The notes below the pieces were generated by a model. That model saw only the letters and a list, made by a program, of their open reading frames with translations, searched no databases and had not been told where the DNA came from. From positions 1-44,233 of the forward strand of contig NZ_LDJI01000024.1 in the NCBI RefSeq assembly GCF_001431415.1: DNA of 44,233 nt. Direction: 5' to 3'. The DNA is from Stenotrophomonas humi (lineage in GTDB: Bacteria; Pseudomonadota; Gammaproteobacteria; Xanthomonadales; Xanthomonadaceae). Positions 8,068 through 16,210 of the stretch are shown here, piece after piece; position 1 is the stretch's first letter, and each line of letters begins with the position of its first letter. The position numbers were made by a program, and so were the translations under genes.

Positions 8068-9139
8068 CATCAAGCGCGCCGTTTCCGGCACTTCGGTCAG
8101 CCATGACCACGGCACCGCCCACAGCGCGGCGAGCAACAGCGGAGAACCCACCATGACCGCCACTCCCATCACCCTTATCGAAGCCGTCACCCAGGCGCTG
8201 GCATGGGAAATGGAACACGATCCCTCGGTGCTGGTGCTGGGCGAGGACGTGGGCGTCAACGGCGGCGTGTTCCGTGCCACCGCCGGCCTGCAGCAGCAGT
8301 TCGGTTCGCAGCGCGTGCTCGACACCCCGCTGGATGAAACCACCATCGCCGGCCTCACCGTCGGCCTGGCCGCACAGGGCATGAAGCCGATTGCCGAAGC
8401 CCAGTTCGACGGCTTCGTCTATCCGATGGTCGACCACATCATCTGCCACGCCGCACGCCTGCGTAACCGTACCCGTGGCCGCCTGCATTGCCCGATGGTG
8501 CTGCGCGTGCCGTGGGGTGGTGGCATCCGTGCGCCGGAGCACCACAGCGAAGCCAACGAAGCCATCTTCACCAACGTGCCGGGCCTGCGCGTGGTGTTGC
8601 CGTCCAGCCCGCAGCGCGCCTACGGCCTGTTGCTGGCCGCGATCCGCGAACCGGATCCGGTGATCTACATGGAGCCCAAGCGCATCTATCGCCAGTACAA
8701 GGAAGTGGTCGCCAACGACGGCGAAGCACTGCCGCTGGACGTGTGCTTCGTGCTGCGTGATGGCACCGACGTGACCCTGGTGACCTGGGGCGCGCAGGTG
8801 AAGGAAGCACTGGAAGCGGCCGACAAGCTGGCCGGCGAAGGCATCAGTGCCGAAGTCATCGACGTGGCCACGCTGCGTCCGCTCGACTTCGCCACCATCG
8901 CCGAGTCGGTGGCCAAGACAGGCCGATGCGTGATCGTGCAGGAAGCGCCCAAGACCGCCGGTTTCGGTGCCGAGATCGCCGCCCGCCTGGCCGAGGAATC
9001 GATGTACGACCTGTTGGCCCCGGTCGAGCGCGTCACCGGCTACGACACCCACATCCCGCTGTTCCGCCTGGAAATGAAGTACCTGCCGAGCGTTGAGCGG
9101 ATCGTGGCTGCGGCCAAACGTGCGGTAGCGGCGGGCTGA
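8060..9139 (+). CDS. 2-oxoacid dehydrogenase E1 component, beta subunit
   Basis: Partner of the alpha subunit; carries the pyrimidine-binding and transketolase C-terminal domains. Family blocks include VLVLGEDVGVNGGVFRAT, DTPLDETTIAGLTVGLAAQG, RVPWGGGIRAPEHHSEANEA and VIDVATLRPLDFATI. Two starts are possible. The ATG at 8060 overlaps the alpha gene by 8 bases, has GGAG upstream and gives 359 aa; the codons after it have coding-like third positions (about 80% G/C). The ATG at 8153 (MTATPITLIEAV) also has a GGAG site and matches the usual start of the conserved domain. The first is listed; a 31-residue N-terminal extension follows from that choice. The next gene starts one base after the stop. 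Confidence 0.93.
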   Translation: MDDIKRAVSGTSVSHDHGTAHSAASNSGEPTMTATPITLIEAVTQALAWEMEHDPSVLVLGEDVGVNGGVFRATAGLQQQFGSQRVLDTPLDETTIAGLTVGLAAQGMKPIAEAQFDGFVYPMVDHIICHAARLRNRTRGRLHCPMVLRVPWGGGIRAPEHHSEANEAIFTNVPGLRVVLPSSPQRAYGLLLAAIREPDPVIYMEPKRIYRQYKEVVANDGEALPLDVCFVLRDGTDVTLVTWGAQVKEALEAADKLAGEGISAEVIDVATLRPLDFATIAESVAKTGRCVIVQEAPKTAGFGAEIAARLAEESMYDLLAPVERVTGYDTHIPLFRLEMKYLPSVERIVAAAKRAVAAG

Positions 9140-9140
9140 C

Positions 9141-9494
9141 ATGCTGGCACGCCTGCATGGCAGCCACCGCAGCCAATATCCAAATCCACTGAAGTTCCAC
9201 GCCGGGCAGATCGTTGAGCTCGGCGTGCGCGATGAAGAATGGCCTGCCTTCGCCTGGGTGAAAACCGACGAAGGCAGCGCCGGCTGGGCGCCCGTGGCAT
9301 GGCTGCAACCATTGGATGATGGTCGCGCCGAAGCCTTGCGCGATTACAGTGCACGGGAACTGGATGTGGACCGCGGCGAACAGGTACGGCTGCATCACGA
9401 ACATGGCGGCTGGTGGTGGTCCGAACGCGCCGATGGCGCGCAGGGCTGGGTACCGGCACGCGAACTTGAATTGCTGGAAGAGAACTGCACATGA
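9141..9494 (+). CDS. Double SH3-like domain protein in the dehydrogenase operon
   Basis: A 117 aa protein with no signal peptide, made of two SH3-like barrels. The first is about residues 10-58 (ends GWAPVAWL). The second, residues 63-112, has the classical order: ALRDYSARELDVDRGEQV, HGGWWWSERADG, and QGWVPARELELL. Two tryptophan-rich loops suggest a peptide-binding surface. It starts one base after the E1 beta stop and overlaps the E2 start by four bases (ATGA), so it is translationally coupled between E1 and E2. A structural or assembly role in the complex is a guess from position; no catalytic residues are seen. Confidence 0.88.
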   Translation: MLARLHGSHRSQYPNPLKFHAGQIVELGVRDEEWPAFAWVKTDEGSAGWAPVAWLQPLDDGRAEALRDYSARELDVDRGEQVRLHHEHGGWWWSERADGAQGWVPARELELLEENCT

Positions 9495-10846
9495 GCCAGA
9501 CCAAAAGCTTCAACCTGCCCGACCTGGGCGAAGGCCTGCCGGACGCCACCATCGTGGAATGGTTCGTCAAGGAAGGCGATGTGATCAAGCTGGACGAGCC
9601 ACTGGTGTCGATGGAGACCGCCAAGGCCGTGGTGGAAGTACCCTCGCCGTTCTCCGGCAAGGTGCTGAAGCTGGCTGGCGCACCGGGTGACATCGTGGTG
9701 ACCGGCCACATGCTGGCGCATTTCGAGATCGACCCGAACCTGCCGCAGCGTGCCGAAGGCCAGGACACCGGCCATCATCACGGCGCCCCGGCACCGGCCG
9801 CTGCGGCACCTGCACCTGCCGCAACGCAGGCACCGGCTGCTGCGGCCGAACGTGCCGACGAAGGCACCGTAGTCGGCGCGATGGTCAGCTCCAATGCCGT
9901 GCACACCGAACAGGCCGTCGCCGTCGGTGGCGTCAAGGCGATGCCGGCAGTGCGTGCGATGGCCCGCAAGCTCGGCGTCGACCTGAGCCGCGTGCGCGCC
10001 ACCGGCGCCGACGGCGCGGTAACGATGAATGATGTGAAGCAGGCCGCCGAAGCCGGTACCGCAAAGGTCGGCACTGCACCGGCAGCAGCACCGCAGGCCG
10101 CACAGGCAGCTGTCGCTCCGGCACCGGCCGCACGTACCGAAGCCGCCCGCACCCCGCTTTCCGCCGCCGGCAAGCCGATGCGCACCGCACCTCCGGGCGT
10201 GGTCGCCAAGGGCCAGCCGGAACCGCTCAAGGGCGTGCGCCGCAACATGGCGCGGGTGATGGCCGATGCGCACAGCAAGGTCGTGCCGACCACGCTGACC
10301 GATGACGCCGACATCCATGCCTGGGCACCGGGCAATGACATGACCTCGCGCCTGGTGCGTGCCATCGTCGTCGCCTGCCAGACCGTGCCGGCCATGAACG
10401 CCTGGTTCGACGGTGAAAACCTCACCCGCACCCTGCACGCGCAGGTCGATATCGGCATCGCCGTGGATACCGACGACGGCCTGTTCGTCCCGGCCCTGCG
10501 CAATGCCGACATGCTCGACGCACGTGGCGTACGCGAAGGCATCAATCGTCTGCGCCAGCAGGTCGAGGACCGCTCCATCGCTTCCTCCGAGTTGAGCGGT
10601 TACACCATCTCGCTGTCCAACTTCGGCATGTTCGCCGGCCGCTACGCCACGCCGGTCGTGGTACCGCCATGTGTGGCGATCGTCGCCGCCGGTCGTGCCC
10701 GCTTCCAGCTCACCCCGGTGATGGGTGGTGTGGAAACGCACAAGGTCATCCCGCTGTCGGTCACCTTCGATCATCGCGCCTGCACCGGTGGCGAAGCCGC
10801 CCGCTTCCTGCGCGCGCTGATCGACGATCTGGCACTGATGCATTGA
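9491..10846 (+). CDS. 2-oxoacid dehydrogenase E2 (dihydrolipoamide acyltransferase)
   Basis: Core acyltransferase of the complex, 451 aa. The order is one lipoyl domain (residues 1-80, lipoyl lysine Lys45 in METAKAVVEV), an Ala/Pro-rich linker, an E1/E3-binding domain (about 148-187, KAMPAVRAMARKLGVDLS), a second Ala/Pro linker and the catalytic domain (about 235-451). The active-site His428 is present in FDHRACTGGEA. The aspartate of the usual HxxxDG is threonine here (Thr432). No E3 gene follows, so the complex must use a lipoamide dehydrogenase encoded elsewhere. The start overlaps the SH3 gene stop. A strong terminator lies 25 bases after the stop. Confidence 0.95.
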   Translation: MSQTKSFNLPDLGEGLPDATIVEWFVKEGDVIKLDEPLVSMETAKAVVEVPSPFSGKVLKLAGAPGDIVVTGHMLAHFEIDPNLPQRAEGQDTGHHHGAPAPAAAAPAPAATQAPAAAAERADEGTVVGAMVSSNAVHTEQAVAVGGVKAMPAVRAMARKLGVDLSRVRATGADGAVTMNDVKQAAEAGTAKVGTAPAAAPQAAQAAVAPAPAARTEAARTPLSAAGKPMRTAPPGVVAKGQPEPLKGVRRNMARVMADAHSKVVPTTLTDDADIHAWAPGNDMTSRLVRAIVVACQTVPAMNAWFDGENLTRTLHAQVDIGIAVDTDDGLFVPALRNADMLDARGVREGINRLRQQVEDRSIASSELSGYTISLSNFGMFAGRYATPVVVPPCVAIVAAGRARFQLTPVMGGVETHKVIPLSVTFDHRACTGGEAARFLRALIDDLALMH

Positions 10847-10870
10847 TCCCGGTGTTCTGAAGCAACAGCA

Positions 10871-10898
10871 AAGCCCGCAGCAATGCGGGCTTTTTTTT
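10871..10898 (+). terminator. Rho-independent terminator of the dehydrogenase operon
   Basis: AAGCCCGCA at 10871-10879 and TGCGGGCTT at 10884-10892 form a 9-base stem with a 4-base loop, followed by an unbroken run of T to 10898. It stands 25 bases after the E2 stop codon and is the clearest intrinsic terminator in the window. Confidence 0.95.
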
Positions 10899-11006
10899 AT
10901 GTCGACTGGATCACTTTCAGGAGCATCGGTACGCACGGTTCATCGTGATTGAACAATTCCGCTGTCATGCTTGCGCGCTTCACAACACAACACACAGGAA
11001 GTACGC

Positions 11007-11429
11007 ATGGGGATGGTGACAGGGATGGTGGTCGGCGCGGTTATCGGCCTGGGTGCGTTGAATGTGATGGCGTTGATGGCCAAGAACAGCGGCCGACCGT
11101 TCGACCAGACCACGCTGACCAGCGATGAGGATGTGCTGGGCAAGGTCGCCGCGTGGGCACAGAGCAACGGCTATTTCCTGGACGACACATCCGGCCAGAC
11201 GCAGCGGTATCGCAAGGGCAAGGGGTTCCTGACGTCACCGATGTTCCTGGAAGTAAGCCGTGACGGCAATCGCTACACCTTCCGCAGTTACACCCGCATC
11301 AACGGCCTGATCATCAAGGGTGACATGGCACTGAGCGGTGGCAACTTCGTTGCCAGCGTGCCGCGCTCGATGGCCCGCAAGGCACAGAACGTGCTGTTCG
11401 CCGAACTGCAGGCCCCTCCCATCGGCTGA
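11007..11429 (+). CDS. Hypothetical protein with N-terminal membrane anchor
   Basis: I do not recognise this 140 aa protein. It begins with a glycine-rich hydrophobic segment (MVTGMVVGAVIGLGALNVMALM, about residues 2-23) likely to be a membrane anchor or uncleaved signal. A mixed alpha/beta domain follows, with a beta-rich part from about residue 60 (RYRKGKGFLTSPMFLEVSRDGNRYTFRSYTRING). The ATG at 11007 has AGGA 7 bases upstream and is preferred to the frame start at 10971. It is a single gene, isolated from the previous operon by the terminator at 10871. Confidence 0.85.
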   Translation: MGMVTGMVVGAVIGLGALNVMALMAKNSGRPFDQTTLTSDEDVLGKVAAWAQSNGYFLDDTSGQTQRYRKGKGFLTSPMFLEVSRDGNRYTFRSYTRINGLIIKGDMALSGGNFVASVPRSMARKAQNVLFAELQAPPIG

Positions 11430-11498
11430 TAGGCCGCCCGCGGACGCGACCGGGCGTTCCAGCTTCGGCAGCACCCTCCTGTCACGGCCATTTGCAAC

Positions 11499-11522
11499 GG
11501 CCGGCGTTACCATGCGCCGGCC
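11499..11522. other. GC-rich hairpin upstream of the zinc-ribbon gene
   Basis: GGCCGGCG at 11499-11506 and CGCCGGCC at 11515-11522 form a perfect 8-base stem around 8 bases. It lies 70 bases after the stop at 11429 and 28 bases before the ATG at 11550. It may terminate the upstream gene or shape the leader of the downstream one; there is no T-run. Confidence 0.45.
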
Positions 11523-11549
11523 GGCAATGGACATGAGTGGGTGACGCCG

Positions 11550-11885
11550 ATGGACGCTTGGATCTGTACGCGATGTGGTGAACGCAACGGCGCCGAAGCG
11601 CGTCAGTGCTGGCGTTGCAGTACACATGCCGATGGCTCGCCCGCCGTCCCCGAGGCAGGCCAACAGCCGCACAGCGGCCCTTCACCCCGGCAGATGGAAT
11701 GCCTGCGTTGTCCCGGCGCGACGATGGCGTTCATCGGTCGCCGCCGGTTCCATGAGGGCGCCCCGACAATGCCGTTCCTGCCCGGCGACCTCGGCGAGCT
11801 GTTCGTGCATCGCGAAGAATTCGATCTGTACACCTGCCCTTCGTGCGGCAAGGTCGAGTTGTTCCTGTCCGCCGCACCGTACTGA
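11550..11885 (+). CDS. Double zinc-ribbon protein
   Basis: A 111 aa cytoplasmic protein with two probable metal sites. Residues 6-23 form a RanBP2-like finger (WICTRCG, then CWRC: Cys6, Cys9, Cys20, Cys23). After a disordered Pro/Ser-rich linker, Cys51-x2-Cys54 and Cys96-x2-Cys99 (YTCPSCGKVELF) form a split zinc ribbon with a beta insertion, as in small putative-zinc-finger proteins. A GTG at 11541 is also possible, but GGGTGA lies 6 bases before the ATG at 11550. The following DUF998 gene begins 10 bases after the stop, so both are likely cotranscribed. Partner and role are unknown. Confidence 0.85.
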   Translation: MDAWICTRCGERNGAEARQCWRCSTHADGSPAVPEAGQQPHSGPSPRQMECLRCPGATMAFIGRRRFHEGAPTMPFLPGDLGELFVHREEFDLYTCPSCGKVELFLSAAPY

Positions 11886-11895
11886 CGCGCCCGCC

Positions 11896-12507
11896 ATGCG
11901 CAACCCACGCTGGCTCATCCTGCTGTTCGTGGTCGTCTATGCCTTCATGCTGTTCGGCGGTGCGGCATTGAAACCGGGCTATTCGGCGATGTCGCAGTAC
12001 ATCAGCGAGCTGGGCGCGACCGATAGCGCCCATGCCGTCCTGATCAGCATGGGTGGCTTCATACCGGTGGGAGCGCTGGCCGCGCTGTTGCTGGGTGCGA
12101 TGGCCGCACACGTGCCAGTGTCCGGCGCCAGCCGTGTCGGTTACTGGTTGCTGATGTGCGAGCCCTTGGCGTGGATAGGCTCAGCCCTGGCCCCCTGTGA
12201 TCTGGGCTGCCCGCTGGAGGGTAGCCTGTCGCAGGCAGTGCACAATCTACTGGGCGTATTCACTTACCTGGGCACCACACTTGGCTTGGTGCTGCTGGCT
12301 GCCACGCCACACATCAAACTCCCCACCCGCCTGTTCTGGATCGCATTGGCAACTATCTGGTTGCTGCTGTTCGTGCTGATGGGCACACCGCCACTGCATG
12401 ACTGGCGCGGGTTGCTGCAACGCTTGTCCGAATGGCTGGTATATGGCGCATTGTGCGTGGCTGCATGGCGGCTGGCGTCTCCTGCAGGCGCCCCCCGCAG
12501 GGAATAG
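11896..12507 (+). CDS. DUF998-family membrane protein
   Basis: A 203 aa integral membrane protein with about six hydrophobic segments starting at residue 6 (WLILLFVVVYAFMLFGGAAL). The early block PGYSAMSQYISELGATDSAHA is typical of the DUF998 family, whose function is not established. A loop with two cysteines (APCDLGCPLEGS) is also seen in the family. The frame is open far upstream to 11575 but that part is antisense-like overlap with the zinc-ribbon gene; ATG 11896 is chosen. It is cotranscribed with the gene before it and lies 30 bases before a VOC gene. Confidence 0.88.
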   Translation: MRNPRWLILLFVVVYAFMLFGGAALKPGYSAMSQYISELGATDSAHAVLISMGGFIPVGALAALLLGAMAAHVPVSGASRVGYWLLMCEPLAWIGSALAPCDLGCPLEGSLSQAVHNLLGVFTYLGTTLGLVLLAATPHIKLPTRLFWIALATIWLLLFVLMGTPPLHDWRGLLQRLSEWLVYGALCVAAWRLASPAGAPRRE

Positions 12508-12537
12508 ACTTCAGCTCCCCGCTTCCGGAGCAGCGCC

Positions 12538-12924
12538 ATGAGCCACCGCAGCCGTTTGGCCGGTTTCATCATCGATTGCCAGGACACCGACAGCGACCGT
12601 GCCGCCTCATTCTGGAGCGCGGCATTGGGGCTGGCCGCCGAGCCGGGCTACACCGAGGACGACGGCGCGCAGTATGCCGAACTGATCGGCGCACCCGGCG
12701 GTCTGCATGTCGAAGTACAACGCGTCAGCCATGCGTCGCGCGTGCACCTGGATATCGAAGCTGATGACATCGATGCCGAGGCCAATCGACTCGAAGCACT
12801 GGGCGCCAAGCGCATCGGCTTCATCAAACGCTGGTGGGTGATGGAAGCGCCCACCGGGCATCGCTTCTGCATCGTGCGGATGAAGCATCCCGAGCGTGGC
12901 CCTGCACCCACCAACTGGGAGTAA
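12538..12924 (+). CDS. VOC-family glyoxalase-like protein
   Basis: A 128 aa single vicinal-oxygen-chelate domain. It opens with LAGFIIDCQDTDSDRAASFWSAALGL and has the second beta-alpha-beta unit SRVHLDIEADDIDAEANRLEALGAKR ending in APTGHRFCIVR. This is the Glyoxalase_6-like group, whose members are often of unknown substrate or give resistance. The metal-ligand pattern is not clear. GGAG lies 7 bases before the ATG. It may be the last gene of the run starting at 11550. Confidence 0.9.
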   Translation: MSHRSRLAGFIIDCQDTDSDRAASFWSAALGLAAEPGYTEDDGAQYAELIGAPGGLHVEVQRVSHASRVHLDIEADDIDAEANRLEALGAKRIGFIKRWWVMEAPTGHRFCIVRMKHPERGPAPTNWE

Positions 12925-12978
12925 GCCTGCGAGCGAGCGGATAATGCTCGGCATCTCTTGCCAGTTGGAGCTGCAACG

Positions 12979-13740
12979 ATGCCCTCCCTTTCCCTCACCG
13001 ACGCGCGCGTACTGGTTGCCGGTGGCAGCCGTGGCATCGGCCTGGCAATTGCCCACGCCTTTGCAGAAGCCGGCGCCCACCTCGGCATCTGCGCTCGCGA
13101 TCCGCATGTATTGCAGCAGGCCGGCATCACGCTGAAGGACGCCGGCGCCGGCGCCGTGCACACGCAGCCCTGCGACCTTGCCGACCCCGTGCAGATCCAG
13201 CATTGGGTAGATACGGCCGCCAGCGCGCTCGGAGGTATCGACATCGTCATCAACAACGCGTCCGGATACGGCAATGGCAACGACGATGCCAGTTGGCAGG
13301 CCGGTTTCGATATCGACCTGATGGCGGCGGTGCGCACCAATCGGGCCGCGTTGCCACACCTGCGCAACAGCGCGATGCCGGCCATCCTCAACATCAGTTC
13401 GATCAATGCCCTGGTACCGACACCGCGCGCAGCTGCCTATTCGGCCACCAAGGCTGCGCTGAACTACTACACGACTTCGCTGGCTACCGAACTGGCGCAC
13501 GAACGCATCCGCGTCAACGCCATCGCGCCGGGTTCCATCGAATTTCCCGGCGGCCTGTGGGACCGGCGTCGCAGCGAGGAACCGGCGCTGTATGCGCAGA
13601 TCCGCGCCAGAATTCCATTTGGCGGCTTCGGCGAGGCTGAGGATGTAGCGCGCGCGGCCGTGTTCCTATGCTCGCCGGCGGCGCGCTGGATCACCGGGCA
13701 GGTGCTGGCCGTGGATGGCGGGCAGTCGCTGCCCAGCTGA
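12979..13740 (+). CDS. SDR-family oxidoreductase
   Basis: A 253 aa classical short-chain dehydrogenase/reductase. The cofactor motif is GGSRGIG (residues 15-21). INNAS stands at 91-95, and the active site is Ser141, Tyr154 and Lys158 (AAYSATKAAL). The C-terminal PGSIEFPGG and ITGQVLAVDGGQSL are standard. The Arg in GGSRGIG and ICARD near residues 38-41 would allow NADP(H), but this is not certain. GGAG is 8 bases before the ATG at 12979, preferred to the TTG at 12958. The substrate is unknown. Confidence 0.95.
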   Translation: MPSLSLTDARVLVAGGSRGIGLAIAHAFAEAGAHLGICARDPHVLQQAGITLKDAGAGAVHTQPCDLADPVQIQHWVDTAASALGGIDIVINNASGYGNGNDDASWQAGFDIDLMAAVRTNRAALPHLRNSAMPAILNISSINALVPTPRAAAYSATKAALNYYTTSLATELAHERIRVNAIAPGSIEFPGGLWDRRRSEEPALYAQIRARIPFGGFGEAEDVARAAVFLCSPAARWITGQVLAVDGGQSLPS

Positions 13741-13745
13741 TGCCA

Positions 13746-13774
13746 GTGGGAGCGGCATCAGCGGCGAAGCTGGC
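13746..13774 (+). repeat. REP-like GTAGGAGC-family repeat
   Basis: GTGGGAGCGGC is followed by ATCAGCGGCGAAGCTGGC. It resembles the units at 42721 and 42806 (shared plan: GNAGGAGC, GC-rich arm, GCGAAGC, C/TGG). It begins 5 bases after the SDR stop codon. Such repeats are common at gene ends in Pseudomonas and Xanthomonas relatives. Confidence 0.55.
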
Positions 13775-13863
13775 AAGGCTCACAGGCAGGCGCGATCATG
13801 CATCGCCGGACTGCAGGCAACACCGGCGCGCGAACCTCGGCGGCCTCGCGGCCGATGCCGCTG

Positions 13864-14496
13864 TTACACCAGCTGCGCTGATCCAACGACCTGCACACCC
13901 GATGGCGGATTCAACGCCGCTTCGACCAGTGCATCGGCAATGTGTGCTGCCGGATTGATCCGCCATGCGCGCGGCAGCAGCGGTGCCAACGCCCCCAGCA
14001 CCCAGCTGGCCAAGCGCTCGCCGGCGCGCGGTTCGGCCCGCTCGCCGCCTATCAGGCCCGGCCGCACGAAGGTCAGTGAGGTGAAACCCAGTCCACGCAG
14101 GTCGCGCTCCAGCTCCCCCTTCACCTGGTTGTAGAAGAACCGGGAGCGCGCGTTGGCGCCCATCGCCGAGTTCAGGACGAACACGTCGCACCCTCGGGCC
14201 TTCACCACCCGCGCGATCGCCAGTGGATAGCCGTGATCCACCTGACGGAATGCCGCCTTCGAACCGGCCTGCTTCATTGTCGAGCCCAGCGCGCAGATGG
14301 CCGCATCCACCTGCCAGTCCTCGGCTCCCGCTGGCAGCGTCGCAAAGTCCATTACTGGATTCAGCAGTTTGGGGGCAGCCTGCCCAAGCGCACGCCGGGT
14401 CGGGGCAATGATCGCGCTGCAGCGCGGATCGGCCAACAACCGCTGCAATACCAGTGTCCCGACCAATCCGGTAGACCCGGCCAGCAGTACCCGCAT
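13864..14496 (-). CDS. NAD(P)-binding atypical SDR, HTATIP2-like
   Basis: A 210 aa Rossmann-fold protein. The nucleotide motif is GSTGLVG at residues 7-13. A conserved block CALGSTMKQAGSKAAFRQVDHGYPLAIARVVK follows, then SAMGANARSRFFYNQVKGELE, whose Tyr and Lys stand where the SDR active-site pair is found. This matches the group called HTATIP2 or YbjT-like oxidoreductases. Whether it is enzymatic or a redox sensor is unknown. It ends convergently with the SDR gene and is divergent from the diguanylate cyclase gene. Confidence 0.9.
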   Translation of the reverse strand: MRVLLAGSTGLVGTLVLQRLLADPRCSAIIAPTRRALGQAAPKLLNPVMDFATLPAGAEDWQVDAAICALGSTMKQAGSKAAFRQVDHGYPLAIARVVKARGCDVFVLNSAMGANARSRFFYNQVKGELERDLRGLGFTSLTFVRPGLIGGERAEPRAGERLASWVLGALAPLLPRAWRINPAAHIADALVEAALNPPSGVQVVGSAQLV

Positions 14497-14615
14497 GCCC
14501 CCTCCTGTGTTCTATTTCAGTTCAAGCCGGCCCTCACCATGCCGATAATGGAGCCTTGATACCAGCCCCGGAACGCGCATCCGCGCGCCCGCCTCTCCGC
14601 CCGGACCTTCGCGCA

Positions 14616-16157
14616 ATGGCCGACAGCCCCGACATTCCACCTTCTGGCCATACCGGACTGGGACGCATCCTGTCCCGCCGCGCGGCGCCGCAGGTAGTGG
14701 CGGAAGCAGCGGCACCGGCACCCGCAGGCAATGGCGGCATGGCCATGCTGCAACGCCTGTTCATCGGCAGCAACGCGCCGGAGCCGCTGCTGCATGCCTT
14801 CGCCCAGGGCATGTGCACCCTGCCCGGTGAACTGGGCGACATGGGCCAGCGTCTGCACAGCGCGCATGTGGACCAGGACTGGGACCGCTATGGCCGCTTG
14901 CTGCGGCAGTTGATCGACAAATACATCCGCACCATCGAACTGGCCCCGCCCGGCGCTGGCAATGGCGAGGCCGAACGCCTGCGCGACATGCTCGGGCATA
15001 CGCTCGGTGCGGTCCTTGCCCCTCTCATGCAGCACTCACCCGAACTGGAGCAACAGGCCCAGCGCATGGGCCAGGAGCTGCGCGGCTGGCGTAGCGGTCA
15101 AGCGCTGGAGCCGGTCGCACAGCACCTGCGCGAACTGTGTCACCAGGTCGGCGTACGCAGCGACGGCATGCAGGAACAGCACGACCTGCTGTTGAGCCTG
15201 TTCGACATGCTGCTTGAGAACATCACCGAACTGCTCGACGGCGAGAGCTGGCTGCAGGGTCAGATACGCAATGTGCGGCAACTGCTGACCGGCACACTGG
15301 ACACCGGCTCGCTGGAGCAGACCCGCAACGACCTGCGCGAAGTGATCTACCGGCAGGGGCTGTTGCGGCAGGGCATCACCGAGTCCAAGCAGGCGATGAA
15401 GGAGTTGATGGTCAGCTTCCTCGACCAGGTCGACGGCATGGCCACCGAAACCGGCGAGTACCATGACCGCGTCGCCAGCTACGCCATCGCCGTGCGCCAG
15501 GCGCGCAGCATTGCCGACCTCAACCAGCTGCTGCAGGACGTGCTGCAGGACACCGTGCGGGTACAGGCACAGGCCGCGCGCGCGCGCGACCACCTGGCCA
15601 ACGCCCGCGCCGAGGCCAGGGCCGCCGAACAGCGCGTGCAGCAACTGGAACGCGAACTGGAAGACGCCGGCAGCCAGCTGCGTACCGATGTACTGACCGG
15701 TGCGCTGAACCGGCGCGGGCTGGAAGAGTTGTTGACGAAGGAATTGAACAAGAGCGATGCATCACTGAGCGTTTGCATGCTGGATCTGGATCATTTCAGC
15801 CAGACCAACAACAGCCACGGGCACGCGGCTGGCGATCAGGCACTTCGCCATCTTGTTGCGGTAATACAGCAGCGCCTGCGTGGCCGCGACCATATTGCGC
15901 GCCTGGGCGGCGATGAGTTCGTGGTGGTGCTGCCGGGCATGAGCGCGGTGGCCGCTCTGGAATCGATGCAGCAATTGCAGCTGGCGCTGGCACAGCGGCC
16001 ATTCCTGTTCGGCGATGAGCGGGTGCAGGTACGTTTCAGCGGCGGCGTAGCCCAGGCCCGTGCAGGCGAACCCATCGATACCCTGCTGCATCGCGCCGAC
16101 CAGGCGCTGTATGCAGCCAAGCGCATCGGCCGCAACCGGGTATTGCCGGCCGACTGA
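14616..16157 (+). CDS. GGDEF diguanylate cyclase
   Basis: A 513 aa soluble protein that should make cyclic di-GMP from GTP. Residues 1-330 are a helical region of unknown type. A coiled coil rich in Ala, Arg and Glu (about 335-375) leads into the GGDEF domain. The active-site GGDEF is at 431-435, with the product-inhibition I-site RGRD (422-425) five residues before it. The C-terminal ALYAAKRIGRNRV is standard. The metal-binding block reads DLDHFSQTNNSHGHAAGD, with Ser in place of the usual Lys after Phe and Asn in place of Asp. No membrane segment or known sensor is seen. ATG 14616 is preferred to a TTG at 14556. Confidence 0.93.
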   Translation: MADSPDIPPSGHTGLGRILSRRAAPQVVAEAAAPAPAGNGGMAMLQRLFIGSNAPEPLLHAFAQGMCTLPGELGDMGQRLHSAHVDQDWDRYGRLLRQLIDKYIRTIELAPPGAGNGEAERLRDMLGHTLGAVLAPLMQHSPELEQQAQRMGQELRGWRSGQALEPVAQHLRELCHQVGVRSDGMQEQHDLLLSLFDMLLENITELLDGESWLQGQIRNVRQLLTGTLDTGSLEQTRNDLREVIYRQGLLRQGITESKQAMKELMVSFLDQVDGMATETGEYHDRVASYAIAVRQARSIADLNQLLQDVLQDTVRVQAQAARARDHLANARAEARAAEQRVQQLERELEDAGSQLRTDVLTGALNRRGLEELLTKELNKSDASLSVCMLDLDHFSQTNNSHGHAAGDQALRHLVAVIQQRLRGRDHIARLGGDEFVVVLPGMSAVAALESMQQLQLALAQRPFLFGDERVQVRFSGGVAQARAGEPIDTLLHRADQALYAAKRIGRNRVLPAD

Positions 16158-16210
16158 GACGGCCGGCTCGCGGCTGTGATATTCCCCGCACTGGTGCGAA
16201 TCACCTATGC

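Noticed and set aside
7952..9142. A 396-codon open frame on the minus strand
   Set aside because: It is antisense to the E1 beta gene, which has a clear product; composition is the usual antisense type.
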